Below the pieces are notes generated by a model. It saw only the letters and a list, made by a program, of their open reading frames with translations. It ran no database searches and was not told the origin of the DNA. Shown here piece by piece: positions 53,545-60,931 of a stretch of 64,000 nt of DNA. The stretch lies in NCBI RefSeq assembly GCF_014200455.1, contig NZ_JACHBW010000008.1, positions 1-64,000 of the forward strand, given 5' to 3'. Every line of letters begins with the position of its first letter. Within the stretch, counting starts at the first letter, position 1. A program made the position numbers and the translations under genes. The stretch comes from Paraburkholderia bannensis (GTDB taxonomy: Bacteria > Pseudomonadota > Gammaproteobacteria > Burkholderiales > Burkholderiaceae).

Positions 53545-53579
53545 TGGCGCTGCGCCGTGCCCCGCAAGGCGCAGCGCCA
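53545..53579 (-). terminator. Hairpin with U-tract on the minus strand
   Basis: Perfect 12-bp stem TGGCGCTGCGCC (53545-53556) with GGCGCAGCGCCA (53568-53579). Read on the minus strand the stem is followed at once by ATTTTTG, a terminator shape; on the plus strand no U-tract follows. No annotated minus-strand gene ends here, so it may end a short unannotated minus-strand RNA, or act as a plus-strand roadblock after the TPR gene. Confidence 0.5.
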
Positions 53580-53659
53580 GGCCATCCTGTTCCCGTCCTG
53601 CGCGCCGCTCGCTGCTATTCCTTACCAACGGTTAGCGACTTCCCCGCAAAACTATCAAT

Positions 53660-53678
53660 TGCAATAGGAATCATTCGC
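53660..53678. promoter_or_regulatory. Possible Fur box upstream of the TonB-dependent receptor
   Basis: A 19-bp window centred on AATCATT matches the Fur consensus at about 11 of 19 positions, with the AATCATT core intact. It is 75 bp upstream of the receptor start codon and overlaps the region where the promoter should be (TATGAT at 53688-53693 as a -10 candidate). Iron control of siderophore receptors makes the position meaningful, but the match is modest. Confidence 0.45.
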
Positions 53679-53752
53679 ATTTATCGATATGATCGCGGCC
53701 TCTGATGCATATTGGGTCGCGAGACCCGCCACCACGCTGCGGATACCGATAA

Positions 53753-55972
53753 ATGAACCGAACCCTCTCTTCATCCGCGCAGGCGTTCCGCCTCGCGCCG
53801 CTCGCCGCTGCGGCGCTCGCGCTTGCAAGCCTGTCCGTCCAGGCCTATGCCGCCGAGGCTGCGAGCGCTGCAAGTGACACGGGCGCTGCCAGCACGACGG
53901 ACAACACCAAGGCATCGGCGTTGCTGCCCGCCGTGAGCGTGAAAGCTGCGCGCGACACGCTGCCGGGCGACCTCGCCCCGGCCTACGCGGGCGCTCAGGT
54001 GGCGAGCGGGGCGCAGATCGGCGTGCTCGGCAAGCAGAAAATGATCGACGTGCCGTTTTCGGTGACGAGCTACACCTCCAAGCTGATTCAGGACCAGCAG
54101 GCGCAGACCATCGCCGACGTAGTCGCCAATGACCCGGCCGTGCGCACGGCGCTTGGCTACGGCAACTTCTCGCAGACGTACATCATCCGCGGCTTCCAGG
54201 TCTATTCCGACGACGTGGGCCTCAACGGCTTCTACGGCCTCACGCCGCGCCAGATGGTCGACACCGGCGTGGTCGAACGCGTCGATATCTTCAAGGGTGC
54301 CAGCGCCTTCGTGAACGGCGCGTCGCCGGGCGGTTCGGGCGTGGGCGGCACGATCAACGTGCAGACCAAGGTGGCCGACGACAAGCCCGTTACACGCGTG
54401 ACAGTGGAAGGCAGCGCCTCAGGCGAACTGGGCACGCACGTGGACGTGGGCCGCCGCTTTGGCGGCAACGACCAGTTCGGCATTCGCGTGAATCAGACCG
54501 TGGTGGGCGGCAGCACGGCGGTGCAGAACCAGGACAGCCATTCGCAGCAGACGGCGATTTCGCTCGACTATCGCGGCGACAAACTGCGCCTCTACGCCGA
54601 CTTCCTCTATCAGAAGAACAACATCACGGGCGGGCGCTCGGGCGTGTTCGTGACGGGCGACGAGATGCCGGCGACGCCGTCGGCGAGCTACAACGCCGCG
54701 CAGCCGTGGACGTACTCGAAGCAGGAAGACACGGTGGGCATGTTGCGCGGCGAATACGACATCGCGCCGAACTGGACCGCCTATGCGGGCGTCGGCTCGC
54801 GCCATACGACCGAGCTTGGCCAGTACGAGTCGATCTACTACGACAACGGTTCGTCCGAGGGTTATCGCATGGGCGACACGCTCAAGGAAAACGCGATTTC
54901 GGCGAACGTGGGCGTGCGTGGCAAATTCGATCTCGGCCCGGTGTCGAACCAGATCAACGCGGGCTGGCAGATCAACCGCATCGCCGAATATGCCGCCTAT
55001 GACATGACCGGCTATTTCCCGACGAGCCTGTACAACGCGCAGGCGATTGCGTTCCCGTCGGCGAGCTATAGCGGCGGCAATTTCTCCGATCCGGGCCTGA
55101 CGACCTCGATCCTGATGCGCAGCTTTGTGGTGTCGGATACGCTGGGTTTCTTCCAGAACCGCCTGCTGTTCACGATTGGCGCGCGCCATCAGGACATCCT
55201 CGAAAACGGTTACGCCTACGCCACGCAAGTGCAAAGCTCGAACTACAACGACTCGGCCACCACGCCGATTTTCGGCGTCGTCTACAAGCTGCAGCCGAAC
55301 CTGTCGATCTACGCGAACCGTGCGGAAAGCCTCGTCGAAGGCGGCATCGCGCCCAGCGGCACGGCCAACGTCGGCCAGGTGATGTCGCCGTTCCGCGCAA
55401 AGCAGTACGAAGCGGGCGTGAAGTACGACGCGAATCACTACGGCGCGGCGCTCGCGGTCTATCAGATCAGGCAGCAGGTGGCGTACACCAACAGCGTCAC
55501 CAACATCTACGAGACCGACGGCATCCAGCAGCATCGTGGCGTCGAATTCTCGATGTATGGCGAGCCGCTAAAAGGGCTGCGTCTGATCGGCGGCGTCTCG
55601 TACATCAACGCGAAGCTCGTCGATACGGGTGACAGCGCGCAAGAGGGCAATCGTCCGATCGGCGTGCCGGCATGGACCTTCAACGCGAACCTCGAATACG
55701 ATGTGCCGCAGCTCAACGGCCTCACGCTGATGGGCCGCGCGATCTGGACCAGCTCGCAATACCTGAACACGGCGAACACGCAGAAAGTGCCGTCGTGGAC
55801 GCGCCTGGACATTGGCGCGCGCTACAAGACGCAGATTGCGAAGCACGACACCAGCTTCAACGTGATGGTGACAAACCTGGCGAATCGCGCGTACTGGTCG
55901 TCGGCGCTCGGCGGTTATCTGACGCAAGCCGAACCGCGCACGGCATGGTTCTCGGTGACGACGGACTTCTGA
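53753..55972 (+). CDS. TonB-dependent siderophore receptor
   Basis: 739 residues. Signal peptide ending near VQAYAAEA, a short linker, then a plug domain (IDVPFSVTSYTSKLIQDQQAQTIADVVANDPAV; YIIRGFQVYSDDVGLNGFYGL; VERVDIFKGASAFVNG) and a 22-strand barrel to the terminal Phe (TAWFSVTTDF). The order and length fit ferric-siderophore receptors of the FhuA/FcuA group. No signalling extension of the FecA type is present. A candidate Fur box lies upstream; no siderophore biosynthesis genes are nearby, so it may use a foreign siderophore. Confidence 0.92.
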   Translation: MNRTLSSSAQAFRLAPLAAAALALASLSVQAYAAEAASAASDTGAASTTDNTKASALLPAVSVKAARDTLPGDLAPAYAGAQVASGAQIGVLGKQKMIDVPFSVTSYTSKLIQDQQAQTIADVVANDPAVRTALGYGNFSQTYIIRGFQVYSDDVGLNGFYGLTPRQMVDTGVVERVDIFKGASAFVNGASPGGSGVGGTINVQTKVADDKPVTRVTVEGSASGELGTHVDVGRRFGGNDQFGIRVNQTVVGGSTAVQNQDSHSQQTAISLDYRGDKLRLYADFLYQKNNITGGRSGVFVTGDEMPATPSASYNAAQPWTYSKQEDTVGMLRGEYDIAPNWTAYAGVGSRHTTELGQYESIYYDNGSSEGYRMGDTLKENAISANVGVRGKFDLGPVSNQINAGWQINRIAEYAAYDMTGYFPTSLYNAQAIAFPSASYSGGNFSDPGLTTSILMRSFVVSDTLGFFQNRLLFTIGARHQDILENGYAYATQVQSSNYNDSATTPIFGVVYKLQPNLSIYANRAESLVEGGIAPSGTANVGQVMSPFRAKQYEAGVKYDANHYGAALAVYQIRQQVAYTNSVTNIYETDGIQQHRGVEFSMYGEPLKGLRLIGGVSYINAKLVDTGDSAQEGNRPIGVPAWTFNANLEYDVPQLNGLTLMGRAIWTSSQYLNTANTQKVPSWTRLDIGARYKTQIAKHDTSFNVMVTNLANRAYWSSALGGYLTQAEPRTAWFSVTTDF

Positions 55973-56115
55973 GGCCGCTCAGCGGCCCGGTGCGCCGAGC
56001 CGCTCTGACTCAGCGCCTTGCGAGTTTGTGACATGAGTTGCGTTCTTTGCATCGTTAAACTCTATACACAGGGCATGGTTTACGGAGACAACGCAGGTCC
56101 AAGTGATACACCGAG

Positions 56116-56606
56116 CTGAAGAAGCCGGAGAAGCAGACGTACTGGGCGTGTTTCGGCCGCTGGGGTCTCGACGCGATGGACACGCAGATGTATGCGCTCG
56201 CGATTCCCACGCTGATCGCCCTGTGGGGCATGACGCGCGGCGAAGCCGGCCTGCTGGGCACCACGGTGCTGATCATGGCCTCGCCAGGCGGCTGGATCGC
56301 CGGCATTCTGGCCGATCGCTACGGGCGCGTGCTGTTCGTAATCGGCCTGCTGCCGACGCTGCTGGTGCTGTGGATCAGACGCCACATCAAGACAGCACTG
56401 GTCTTCGCGCAGACGCGCGGGGCGAACACCGCTGATCGCCCGAGCATCTGAGCCGCATTCGAGCGCCCGCTGCGCGCCACCACACTCAAGGCGATTCTGC
56501 TCACGTTCGGCATCTACGGCGGCAACTACGGGATGATCGCCTGGCTGCTTGCCTATCTGAACTCGTGCTGCACCTTTCGATCACCAACGTTGGCGGTTAC
56601 TCCATA
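56116..56606 (+). pseudogene. MFS transporter relic (internal deletion and frameshift)
   Basis: A plus-strand frame reads KKPEKQTYWACFGRWGLDAMDTQMYALAIP and continues through MASPGGWIAGILADRYGRV, the start of an MFS transporter up to helix 3. It then jumps to LFVIGLLPTLLVLWIRRHIK, which belongs to helix 6. After a stop, TLKAILLTFGIYGGNYGMIAWLLAYLN and, in another frame, LHLSITNVGGYS follow. So there is an internal deletion, at least one stop and one frameshift, and no C-terminal half. It marks the left side of the decayed accessory region. Confidence 0.75.
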
Positions 56607-56660
56607 AAATCGGCATTGCGATAAAATCCAATAGATTAATATCGCTCTAATGGTGATTAA

Positions 56661-57140
56661 ATGGCTATATCGTGCACATTCGACCTAAACGGTAAGCCGA
56701 TGTCGAAGCTGAGTTGCGCAGGCGTTGGAGACTTCGCGGCCTTCTCCGGAGACGGAAACGGAAAAGATAACGCTGGAGCCGCAGCAATCCCGAACATCGG
56801 GCCTCTGCCGCCGGGGCGCTATTACATCGTGGATCGCGGTTCAGGCGGTATCTTTACCCACGTTCGGGACTTCATGCTCGACCATATTTATGGCACCGAT
56901 CGAAGTGCCTGGTTCGCACTCTACAACGCAGGCACTAACGCAGACTGGGTATTCATCAACGGCGTGAAGCGAGGAAATTTTCGCCTGCACCCGCGCGGCC
57001 CAAGGAATCTGAGCGAAGGGTGTATAACTCTCGCAGACCCTAGCGCATTCTCCCGGTTAAGGGCGGCACTGAAGGCGAGCAAAGCAATGCCGATACCTGG
57101 CGGGAAAGGTTTCGCATATGGAATCATCGAAGTGAAATGA
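56661..57140 (+). CDS. tlde1: Tlde1-type L,D-transpeptidase-fold effector (DUF2778), T6SS-linked
   Basis: 159 residues. The catalytic signature is clear near the C-terminus: LHPRGPRNLSEGCITL with H110, S118 and C121, as in Tlde1/DUF2778 proteins. The front (CTFDLNGKPMSKLSCAGVGDFAAFSG, then NIGPLPPGRYYIVDR) is the usual Tlde1 start. The family covers type VI secretion effectors that damage peptidoglycan of rival bacteria by L,D-exchange or carboxypeptidase action. The next gene overlaps by four bases (ATGA) and encodes a small membrane protein, as expected for an immunity partner. No vgrG, PAAR or T6SS core gene is in the window. GC is lower than in the flanks. Confidence 0.8.
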   Translation: MAISCTFDLNGKPMSKLSCAGVGDFAAFSGDGNGKDNAGAAAIPNIGPLPPGRYYIVDRGSGGIFTHVRDFMLDHIYGTDRSAWFALYNAGTNADWVFINGVKRGNFRLHPRGPRNLSEGCITLADPSAFSRLRAALKASKAMPIPGGKGFAYGIIEVK

Positions 57141-57400
57141 AGCCATTCAAAATCGTTGTGAACGTTGCATTGACCCTGGCGCTCGCTACCGGATTCATGT
57201 GGGCGTTTGGACATATTCCATTCTCTGACTCGATGGCGGCCGCTTACGCACGGTTCGGCGGGCTACTCGGCTTCTATGGTGACGAAGCACTGGAAGACCT
57301 TTACCTTTACATCACGATGGCAGTTTCGTTCCTGCTGGCCGCTCTGCTTGTCTGGCGTGCCAACGCTGCGCTGAGTAAGCAGACAGCGCCGAGAACCTAG
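57137..57400 (+). CDS. Candidate immunity protein for the Tlde1 effector
   Basis: 87 residues with two predicted membrane segments (IVVNVALTLALATGFMWAFG and LYLYITMAVSFLLAALLVW) and a mostly periplasmic loop between (DSMAAAYARFGGLLGFYGDEALED). Its start overlaps the effector stop by four bases, so the two are made together. By analogy to known effector-immunity pairs it should protect the periplasm of the producer. The sequence itself was not recognised as a known immunity family. Confidence 0.65.
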   Translation: MKPFKIVVNVALTLALATGFMWAFGHIPFSDSMAAAYARFGGLLGFYGDEALEDLYLYITMAVSFLLAALLVWRANAALSKQTAPRT

Positions 57401-57425
57401 CGCCTTACGTTTCTAGCCGTCATAA

Positions 57426-57466
57426 AAAATGCCGCCTGCGTGGTAACACGCGGCGGCATTTTCATT
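57426..57466. terminator. Bidirectional terminator between the effector pair and hicB
   Basis: The stem AAAATGCCGCC-TGCGTG pairs with CACGC-GGCGGCATTTT (one bulged base). T-runs follow on the plus strand (TTTTCATTTTTG) and A-runs precede it, which serve as the U-tract on the minus strand. It separates two convergent units. Confidence 0.88.
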
Positions 57467-57481
57467 TTTGTGACTTGACAT

Positions 57482-57841
57482 TCAGGCGTGCGCCGCACGC
57501 TCCAATACTTCGCGCGCGGCGCGGCCCAGCACTTCCTCCGACCACTGATTCACGCTCTCACCCAGCACAGCAGCAGCGATACCGACGCGAGCATGAATGT
57601 CCGGGTCAATGCGGAGCATCAGCTTGCCGGACGCCGGCTTCTGGGGCTTGCGGCCGCTTGCCTCGCAGTCGGAAAGATAATGATCGACGGCCGCGTGAAA
57701 ATCGGTCATCAGTTCGTCGACGGTCGAACCGTGGAAGCTGATCTTGTCGTCAACGCCGAGCACATGCCCGACGAAAATGTTGTCGCGCCCGTCGAAGTCG
57801 ATGCTGGCGAAATATCCCTTGTAGGTCATGGCGTTGCTCAT
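57482..57841 (-). CDS. hicB: HicB-family antitoxin with C-terminal DNA-binding helix domain
   Basis: 119 residues. The HicB partial RNase-H-like fold is visible (YKGYFASIDFDGRDNIFVGHVLGVDDKISFHGSTVDELMTDFHAAVDHYLSDCEASGRKPQKP) followed by a ribbon-helix-helix-like end (GKLMLRIDPDIHARVGIAAAVLGESVNQWSEEVL). HicB normally neutralises the small HicA RNase and represses its own operon. No HicA-like gene is seen on either side, so this looks like an orphan antitoxin. Its start overlaps the end of an upstream frame (ATGA), and two palindromes about 95-150 bp upstream are likely operators. An ATG four codons in is an alternative start. Confidence 0.8.
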   Translation of the reverse strand: MSNAMTYKGYFASIDFDGRDNIFVGHVLGVDDKISFHGSTVDELMTDFHAAVDHYLSDCEASGRKPQKPASGKLMLRIDPDIHARVGIAAAVLGESVNQWSEEVLGRAAREVLERAAHA

Positions 57842-58215
57842 GGCTTGATTCCCATATCGTTAAACCCGTCGCGCATGTCTTCGACCTGATAGCGCTTGGC
57901 TTCCTTGCCCGGATGCGGGCGCGCTTCGTTTTCATGCATACTGATAGCGGAAAGTGCTATCAGTATGCAATCAAAAAGTGATATCACTTCGGTTAGTCTA
58001 GTCGCTTTTTTCTGCTCTGCTTCGCGCCTCGACGAAAACGCATCCAGCATTGCCTGCTGTCCCGGAGTCGGTGGATCGGTCAAGTATGGTTCCGCAGCAA
58101 GCTCGCGCTGAAAGCACAGCCGGACCGTTGAAGGCACGGCACCGTCTCCCTCACCGATAAAGAGCCGAATCTGGTTTGACGGCTGATCGTGGAGCGTAGG
58201 CGGTGAATCTCCCAT
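57838..58215 (-). CDS. Uncertain reading frame upstream of hicB
   Basis: A 125-codon open frame whose stop overlaps the hicB start (ATGA). Codons in the first two thirds (STVRLCFQRELAAEPYLTDPPTPGQQAMLDAFSSRREAEQKKA) look protein-like. The part across the palindromes (LFDCILIALSAIS) looks like translated operator DNA. A shorter version from the ATG near 57936 gives a 33-residue leader (HENEARPHPGKEAKRY...). It is not HicA. It may be the second half of a gene that began in the frame at 58298, joined by a frameshift. Confidence 0.35.
   Translation of the reverse strand: MGDSPPTLHDQPSNQIRLFIGEGDGAVPSTVRLCFQRELAAEPYLTDPPTPGQQAMLDAFSSRREAEQKKATRLTEVISLFDCILIALSAISMHENEARPHPGKEAKRYQVEDMRDGFNDMGIKP
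57935..57969. promoter_or_regulatory. 14-bp-arm inverted repeat upstream of hicB
   Basis: Arms TGCATACTGATAGC (57935-57948) and GCTATCAGTATGCA (57956-57969) are perfect complements around seven bases. It lies about 95-130 bp upstream of hicB. RHH-type antitoxins bind such palindromes to repress their own promoter, so this is a probable HicB operator. Confidence 0.7.
57976..57989. promoter_or_regulatory. Second palindrome (14 bp) in the hicB upstream region
   Basis: AAGTGATATCACTT is a perfect palindrome seven bases from the larger inverted repeat. The stacked pair suggests two operator sites for one or two dimers over the hicB promoter. The surrounding bases are distinctly AT-rich. Confidence 0.6.
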
Positions 58216-58298
58216 AGCAACTCAGGCACGAGCGGGGGAGGGCTCTCGTTCCAGATCTCCGCGAGTCGGGCGGCGATCAAGGGCGGGCGGTGACGCAT
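58080..58298 (-). CDS. Small LexA-box-preceded reading frame, perhaps frameshifted
   Basis: 72 codons from ATG 58298. The first 40 residues (MRHRPPLIAARLAEIWNESP, then LVPELLWEIHRLRS) are well-formed and recall short conserved beta-proteobacterial proteins seen near SOS genes (recollection, not a search). After about residue 45 the sequence becomes less plausible, and the overlapping frame at 57838-58215 becomes more protein-like, which suggests a frameshift within 58150-58215. A strong LexA-type box lies 18 bp upstream of the ATG. Confidence 0.4.
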   Translation of the reverse strand: MRHRPPLIAARLAEIWNESPPPLVPELLWEIHRLRSTISRQTRFGSLSVRETVPCLQRSGCAFSASLLRNHT

Positions 58299-58313
58299 GC
58301 GAGATTCAATCTG

Positions 58314-58333
58314 TACTGTATGGATATGCAGTA
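58314..58333. promoter_or_regulatory. LexA (SOS) box
   Basis: The core CTGTATGGATATGCAG (58316-58331) matches the consensus CTGTATATATATACAG at 13 of 16 positions, and the flanking TA and TA extend the symmetry (arms TACTG/CAGTA). It lies just upstream of the minus-strand ATG at 58298. Expression of that frame, and perhaps of hicB behind it, should be induced by DNA damage. Confidence 0.7.
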
Positions 58334-58765
58334 CAACGATGCCTGGCGAAGGCGGCAAAGCGAGACATCAACCGATAGGAGCCGCTGAGCGGCGCTGAGG
58401 GGCGCTCAGGGGGCGAGTCATCGCGAAGCCCACTCCTAAGCAGGCCCGTGGCGAGGCGGGAAAACGGCAAGGCGGGGCGTTTGGAAGCGAGGCTCGCTGT
58501 TTTAGCGGCGGATAGGGAGCGGCCGCGCCTGCCGAGAAAGCCAAAGAACGCAGTCGCCTCCCCGCCTGCCTTGCTCTAAATGTGCGCTTTTTGACTCAGA
58601 CGCCATCGTCCGCGGACCAGCTCCCTTCCTTGGTGCTTCGGGCGTCCAGCTGACCCCACAGTTAACGCAGCCAGATGCAGAAAAACGCCAATGTCGTAGA
58701 GGAGAGTGACGCAACACAGATCCAGTACAATCGGCCCCAATTCTTGGATAAGCGGCAACTCCATT
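58334..58765. other. Intergenic region before the HEPN-ATPase pair
   Basis: 432 bases without a convincing gene. Near 58380-58425 there are repeated GCTGAG/GCTCAG-type runs (GAGCCGCTGAGCGGCGCTGA, then GGGGCGCTCAGGGGGCG) that can fold. The base composition is uneven, GC-rich up to about 58660, then AT-richer. The promoter of the HEPN gene should be at 58660-58765 but no consensus boxes are clear. Confidence 0.35.
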
Positions 58766-59290
58766 ATGGCTACTCGACCGTTACCCGTTTCTGAACTTGA
58801 ATTCTTACAGATCACCGCTAACCACCTCGAATTCGTCAAAAAGTTGGAGAGGCTAGGTTGGACGAATGCGGAGATTCGCGAATTCGGAGTGGAAGTGGGA
58901 ACCAAATGGTTCCGATTGGGCCAGCAACATCTAGACGAGGCGAAACTCCTTGAGGCCGCTGGTTGCATCCGCGCCTGTCATTCTCGTGCCTACTACGCCG
59001 CCTACAACGTTTCGAAATCAGTCCGATATCTGGTGAAGGGAATCGTAAGTCTCAAAGGGGATGATCACGGAAAGGCCTCGGTAGACTTGCCCCACGATTT
59101 CCCCAACGTTGCGGATTGGTCTGTAAAGATCAGCAGACTGTACGAGCATCGACTACGCGCGGACTACGACAATTGGTCAACCACTATTGCCGATCAAACC
59201 TTGTCATCCCAAACAGCAATTAGCGACGCCGAGTCCTTTATCGCTGTCGCTATCGGGTATCTGGACACCAAATTCGGTATCAAACTATGA
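58766..59290 (+). CDS. HEPN-domain protein (UPF0332-like), partner of the downstream ATPase
   Basis: 174 residues from ATG 58766 (weak ribosome site; a start at 58706 is possible). The HEPN four-helix fold is suggested by GQQHLDEAKLLEAAGCIRACHSRAYYAAYNVSKSVRYLV (residues 52-90) and by RLYEHRLRADYDNW (124-137), the helix that carries the R..aDY signature of UPF0332 proteins. The canonical R-x4-6-H RNase motif is not exact: H128 follows R124 by four positions (R-x3-H). So nuclease activity is uncertain. The stop overlaps the ATPase start (ATGA). HEPN proteins often are the toxic effectors of abortive-infection and toxin-antitoxin modules. GC is low: 23 of 60 bases at 59281-59340. Confidence 0.65.
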   Translation: MATRPLPVSELEFLQITANHLEFVKKLERLGWTNAEIREFGVEVGTKWFRLGQQHLDEAKLLEAAGCIRACHSRAYYAAYNVSKSVRYLVKGIVSLKGDDHGKASVDLPHDFPNVADWSVKISRLYEHRLRADYDNWSTTIADQTLSSQTAISDAESFIAVAIGYLDTKFGIKL

Positions 59291-60870
59291 ATCAAGATCA
59301 AGATTACGAAGATGATGCGGCAGAAGCGATTGCTGCCTTCGAGCGTGAAGTCGGCGTGAGCAACGTGCCAAACAGCAAAGTTTCAGCTGGCCCCCGCGAG
59401 TTCCTGAAATTCGGAGTCGGTCGCGAAGCGCCTCTGTACACCTACGCTTTGTTGGCAGCGCAGAAAAATCTGCGTCCGGACAATGTTTTTAAGGGTGCGC
59501 TTGCACTTGCGCCCGAAAAAGCGGCAAATTTTCCCGCTTCTATTGAGGCGAGCGCATTGCAGACGCTACTAACCCGTTCGACAAGAGAGCAGGCGCAAGG
59601 TACGTCGGCTCATGGATTTTCGATTCCCTACGCACCGTTTCAAAAGCGCGAAGATCATCTGCTTGCGCAACCAGCGAACCACATCGTGCGCGGTAGGCGC
59701 GGCGTTGGCAAGTCGACGCTGATCCGACGCGCTACTGAATTGCTAGCGGACACGCGAGCGCTCGTCTGCATACTAGACATGCAAACATACTCGACCCTAG
59801 AGGGAGACGATCTCGTTAGGGAAGTGTACTTTGACATGTGTATTGGAATTGCTTCGTCCGCAACTCGGCGTTCGGGCAGATCGAATGCGGACGTCGACGC
59901 TTTGCGAGCACTGGCAAATGACATTGCCTCTGGCGCAACGTCAATTGCGCGCGCGCCAGTTCTTGCGAAGCGAATCTTGTCATCGGTTACACACGGCTTC
60001 TCAACCGACGCATTCGTGTTCCTCGACGACTTCCATTTGGTCGCGCGCGAGGCACAGCCCAAACTTTTGCATAGTATTCACGCGGCTTTGAAGGGCAGCA
60101 ACGGATGGATAAAAGTGGCTGGACTCAGTTCACTATTGAACGTCTATGCACCTAATGAACGAGAGGGCTTACAAATCCCAGGCGATGCTCAGTATGTTGA
60201 GCTCGATCTGACGCTGGAAAACCCGGAAGCGGCGGAGGCGCATCTTCAAGTGATCCTCGAAGGATTCTTAACTGCGGTAGGCTATTCGTTGACAGGCACA
60301 GTGCTTCCCGATGCGGCTTTTCGACGGTTAGCTTGGGCCAATGCAGGGGTTCCCCGCGACTTCTTGCAGATGTTCGGACGGTCTCTTCAGCACGCGGCCC
60401 GCAATCGCCATGCAACAGTTACCCTTTCTGATGTAAATGTCGCAATCGGAGAGTTCGGTCAGCAAAAAATGGACGATTTGCAAAAGGACGCACGCTACGT
60501 TGCGGGCAAACTGCGAGCAATGTTGGGAAAGTTAGAAACACTCTGTCTCGATAGGGAGAAAATTAATGCTTTCCTTATCCGTGGTGATGACACGCCAGAA
60601 CGCGCTGTTGTGCAAATTCTCAGCGATCTGCGTATGGTGCACTTGATCCACCAATCCATCACGCCAAGGAAAGCGGGCGAGCGGTTTGAAGCCTACATTT
60701 TGGATTATTCGTTGTTTACGGGGTTTCGTCGTCGCCCAAATGTCAAAGAGATGATTCCGAAGCATTTTCAATTCAAGGCTTCTGAATTAAGAGCTTTGCC
60801 GAAAGTGCCTGACGGTTATTTCGCTGACGAATTGGCTGATCAAAATATCTCCAACGATTTGCTTCAGTGA
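59287..60870 (+). CDS. P-loop ATPase (Orc/Cdc6-STAND-like) coupled to a HEPN protein
   Basis: 527 residues. Walker A is VRGRRGVGKSTLIRR (G136 to S143), Walker B is AFVFLDDFHLV (D247/D248), and WIKVAGLSSLL near 275 sits where sensor 1 is expected. The N-terminal 120 residues are unique; after the ATPase core (to about 390) come helical segments and a winged-helix-like end (DDTPERAVVQILSDLRMVHLIHQSITP). This plan recalls Orc1/Cdc6-like and STAND ATPases used as sensors in phage defence. Overlap with the HEPN gene by four bases implies a joint complex. No known defence family was recognised. A terminase relic follows on the opposite strand. Confidence 0.7.
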   Translation: MNQDQDYEDDAAEAIAAFEREVGVSNVPNSKVSAGPREFLKFGVGREAPLYTYALLAAQKNLRPDNVFKGALALAPEKAANFPASIEASALQTLLTRSTREQAQGTSAHGFSIPYAPFQKREDHLLAQPANHIVRGRRGVGKSTLIRRATELLADTRALVCILDMQTYSTLEGDDLVREVYFDMCIGIASSATRRSGRSNADVDALRALANDIASGATSIARAPVLAKRILSSVTHGFSTDAFVFLDDFHLVAREAQPKLLHSIHAALKGSNGWIKVAGLSSLLNVYAPNEREGLQIPGDAQYVELDLTLENPEAAEAHLQVILEGFLTAVGYSLTGTVLPDAAFRRLAWANAGVPRDFLQMFGRSLQHAARNRHATVTLSDVNVAIGEFGQQKMDDLQKDARYVAGKLRAMLGKLETLCLDREKINAFLIRGDDTPERAVVQILSDLRMVHLIHQSITPRKAGERFEAYILDYSLFTGFRRRPNVKEMIPKHFQFKASELRALPKVPDGYFADELADQNISNDLLQ

Positions 60871-60931
60871 CGAAGGCATGGGCGGCTCTATATACTTGGT
60901 TCAACACCAAGGGTATACGGTGAAAAGCGGA

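Noticed and set aside
58380..58425. GCTGAG/GCTCAG runs as a CRISPR-like or tandem repeat
   Set aside because: Units are irregular, very short and not spaced; no repeat-spacer structure is present anywhere in the window.
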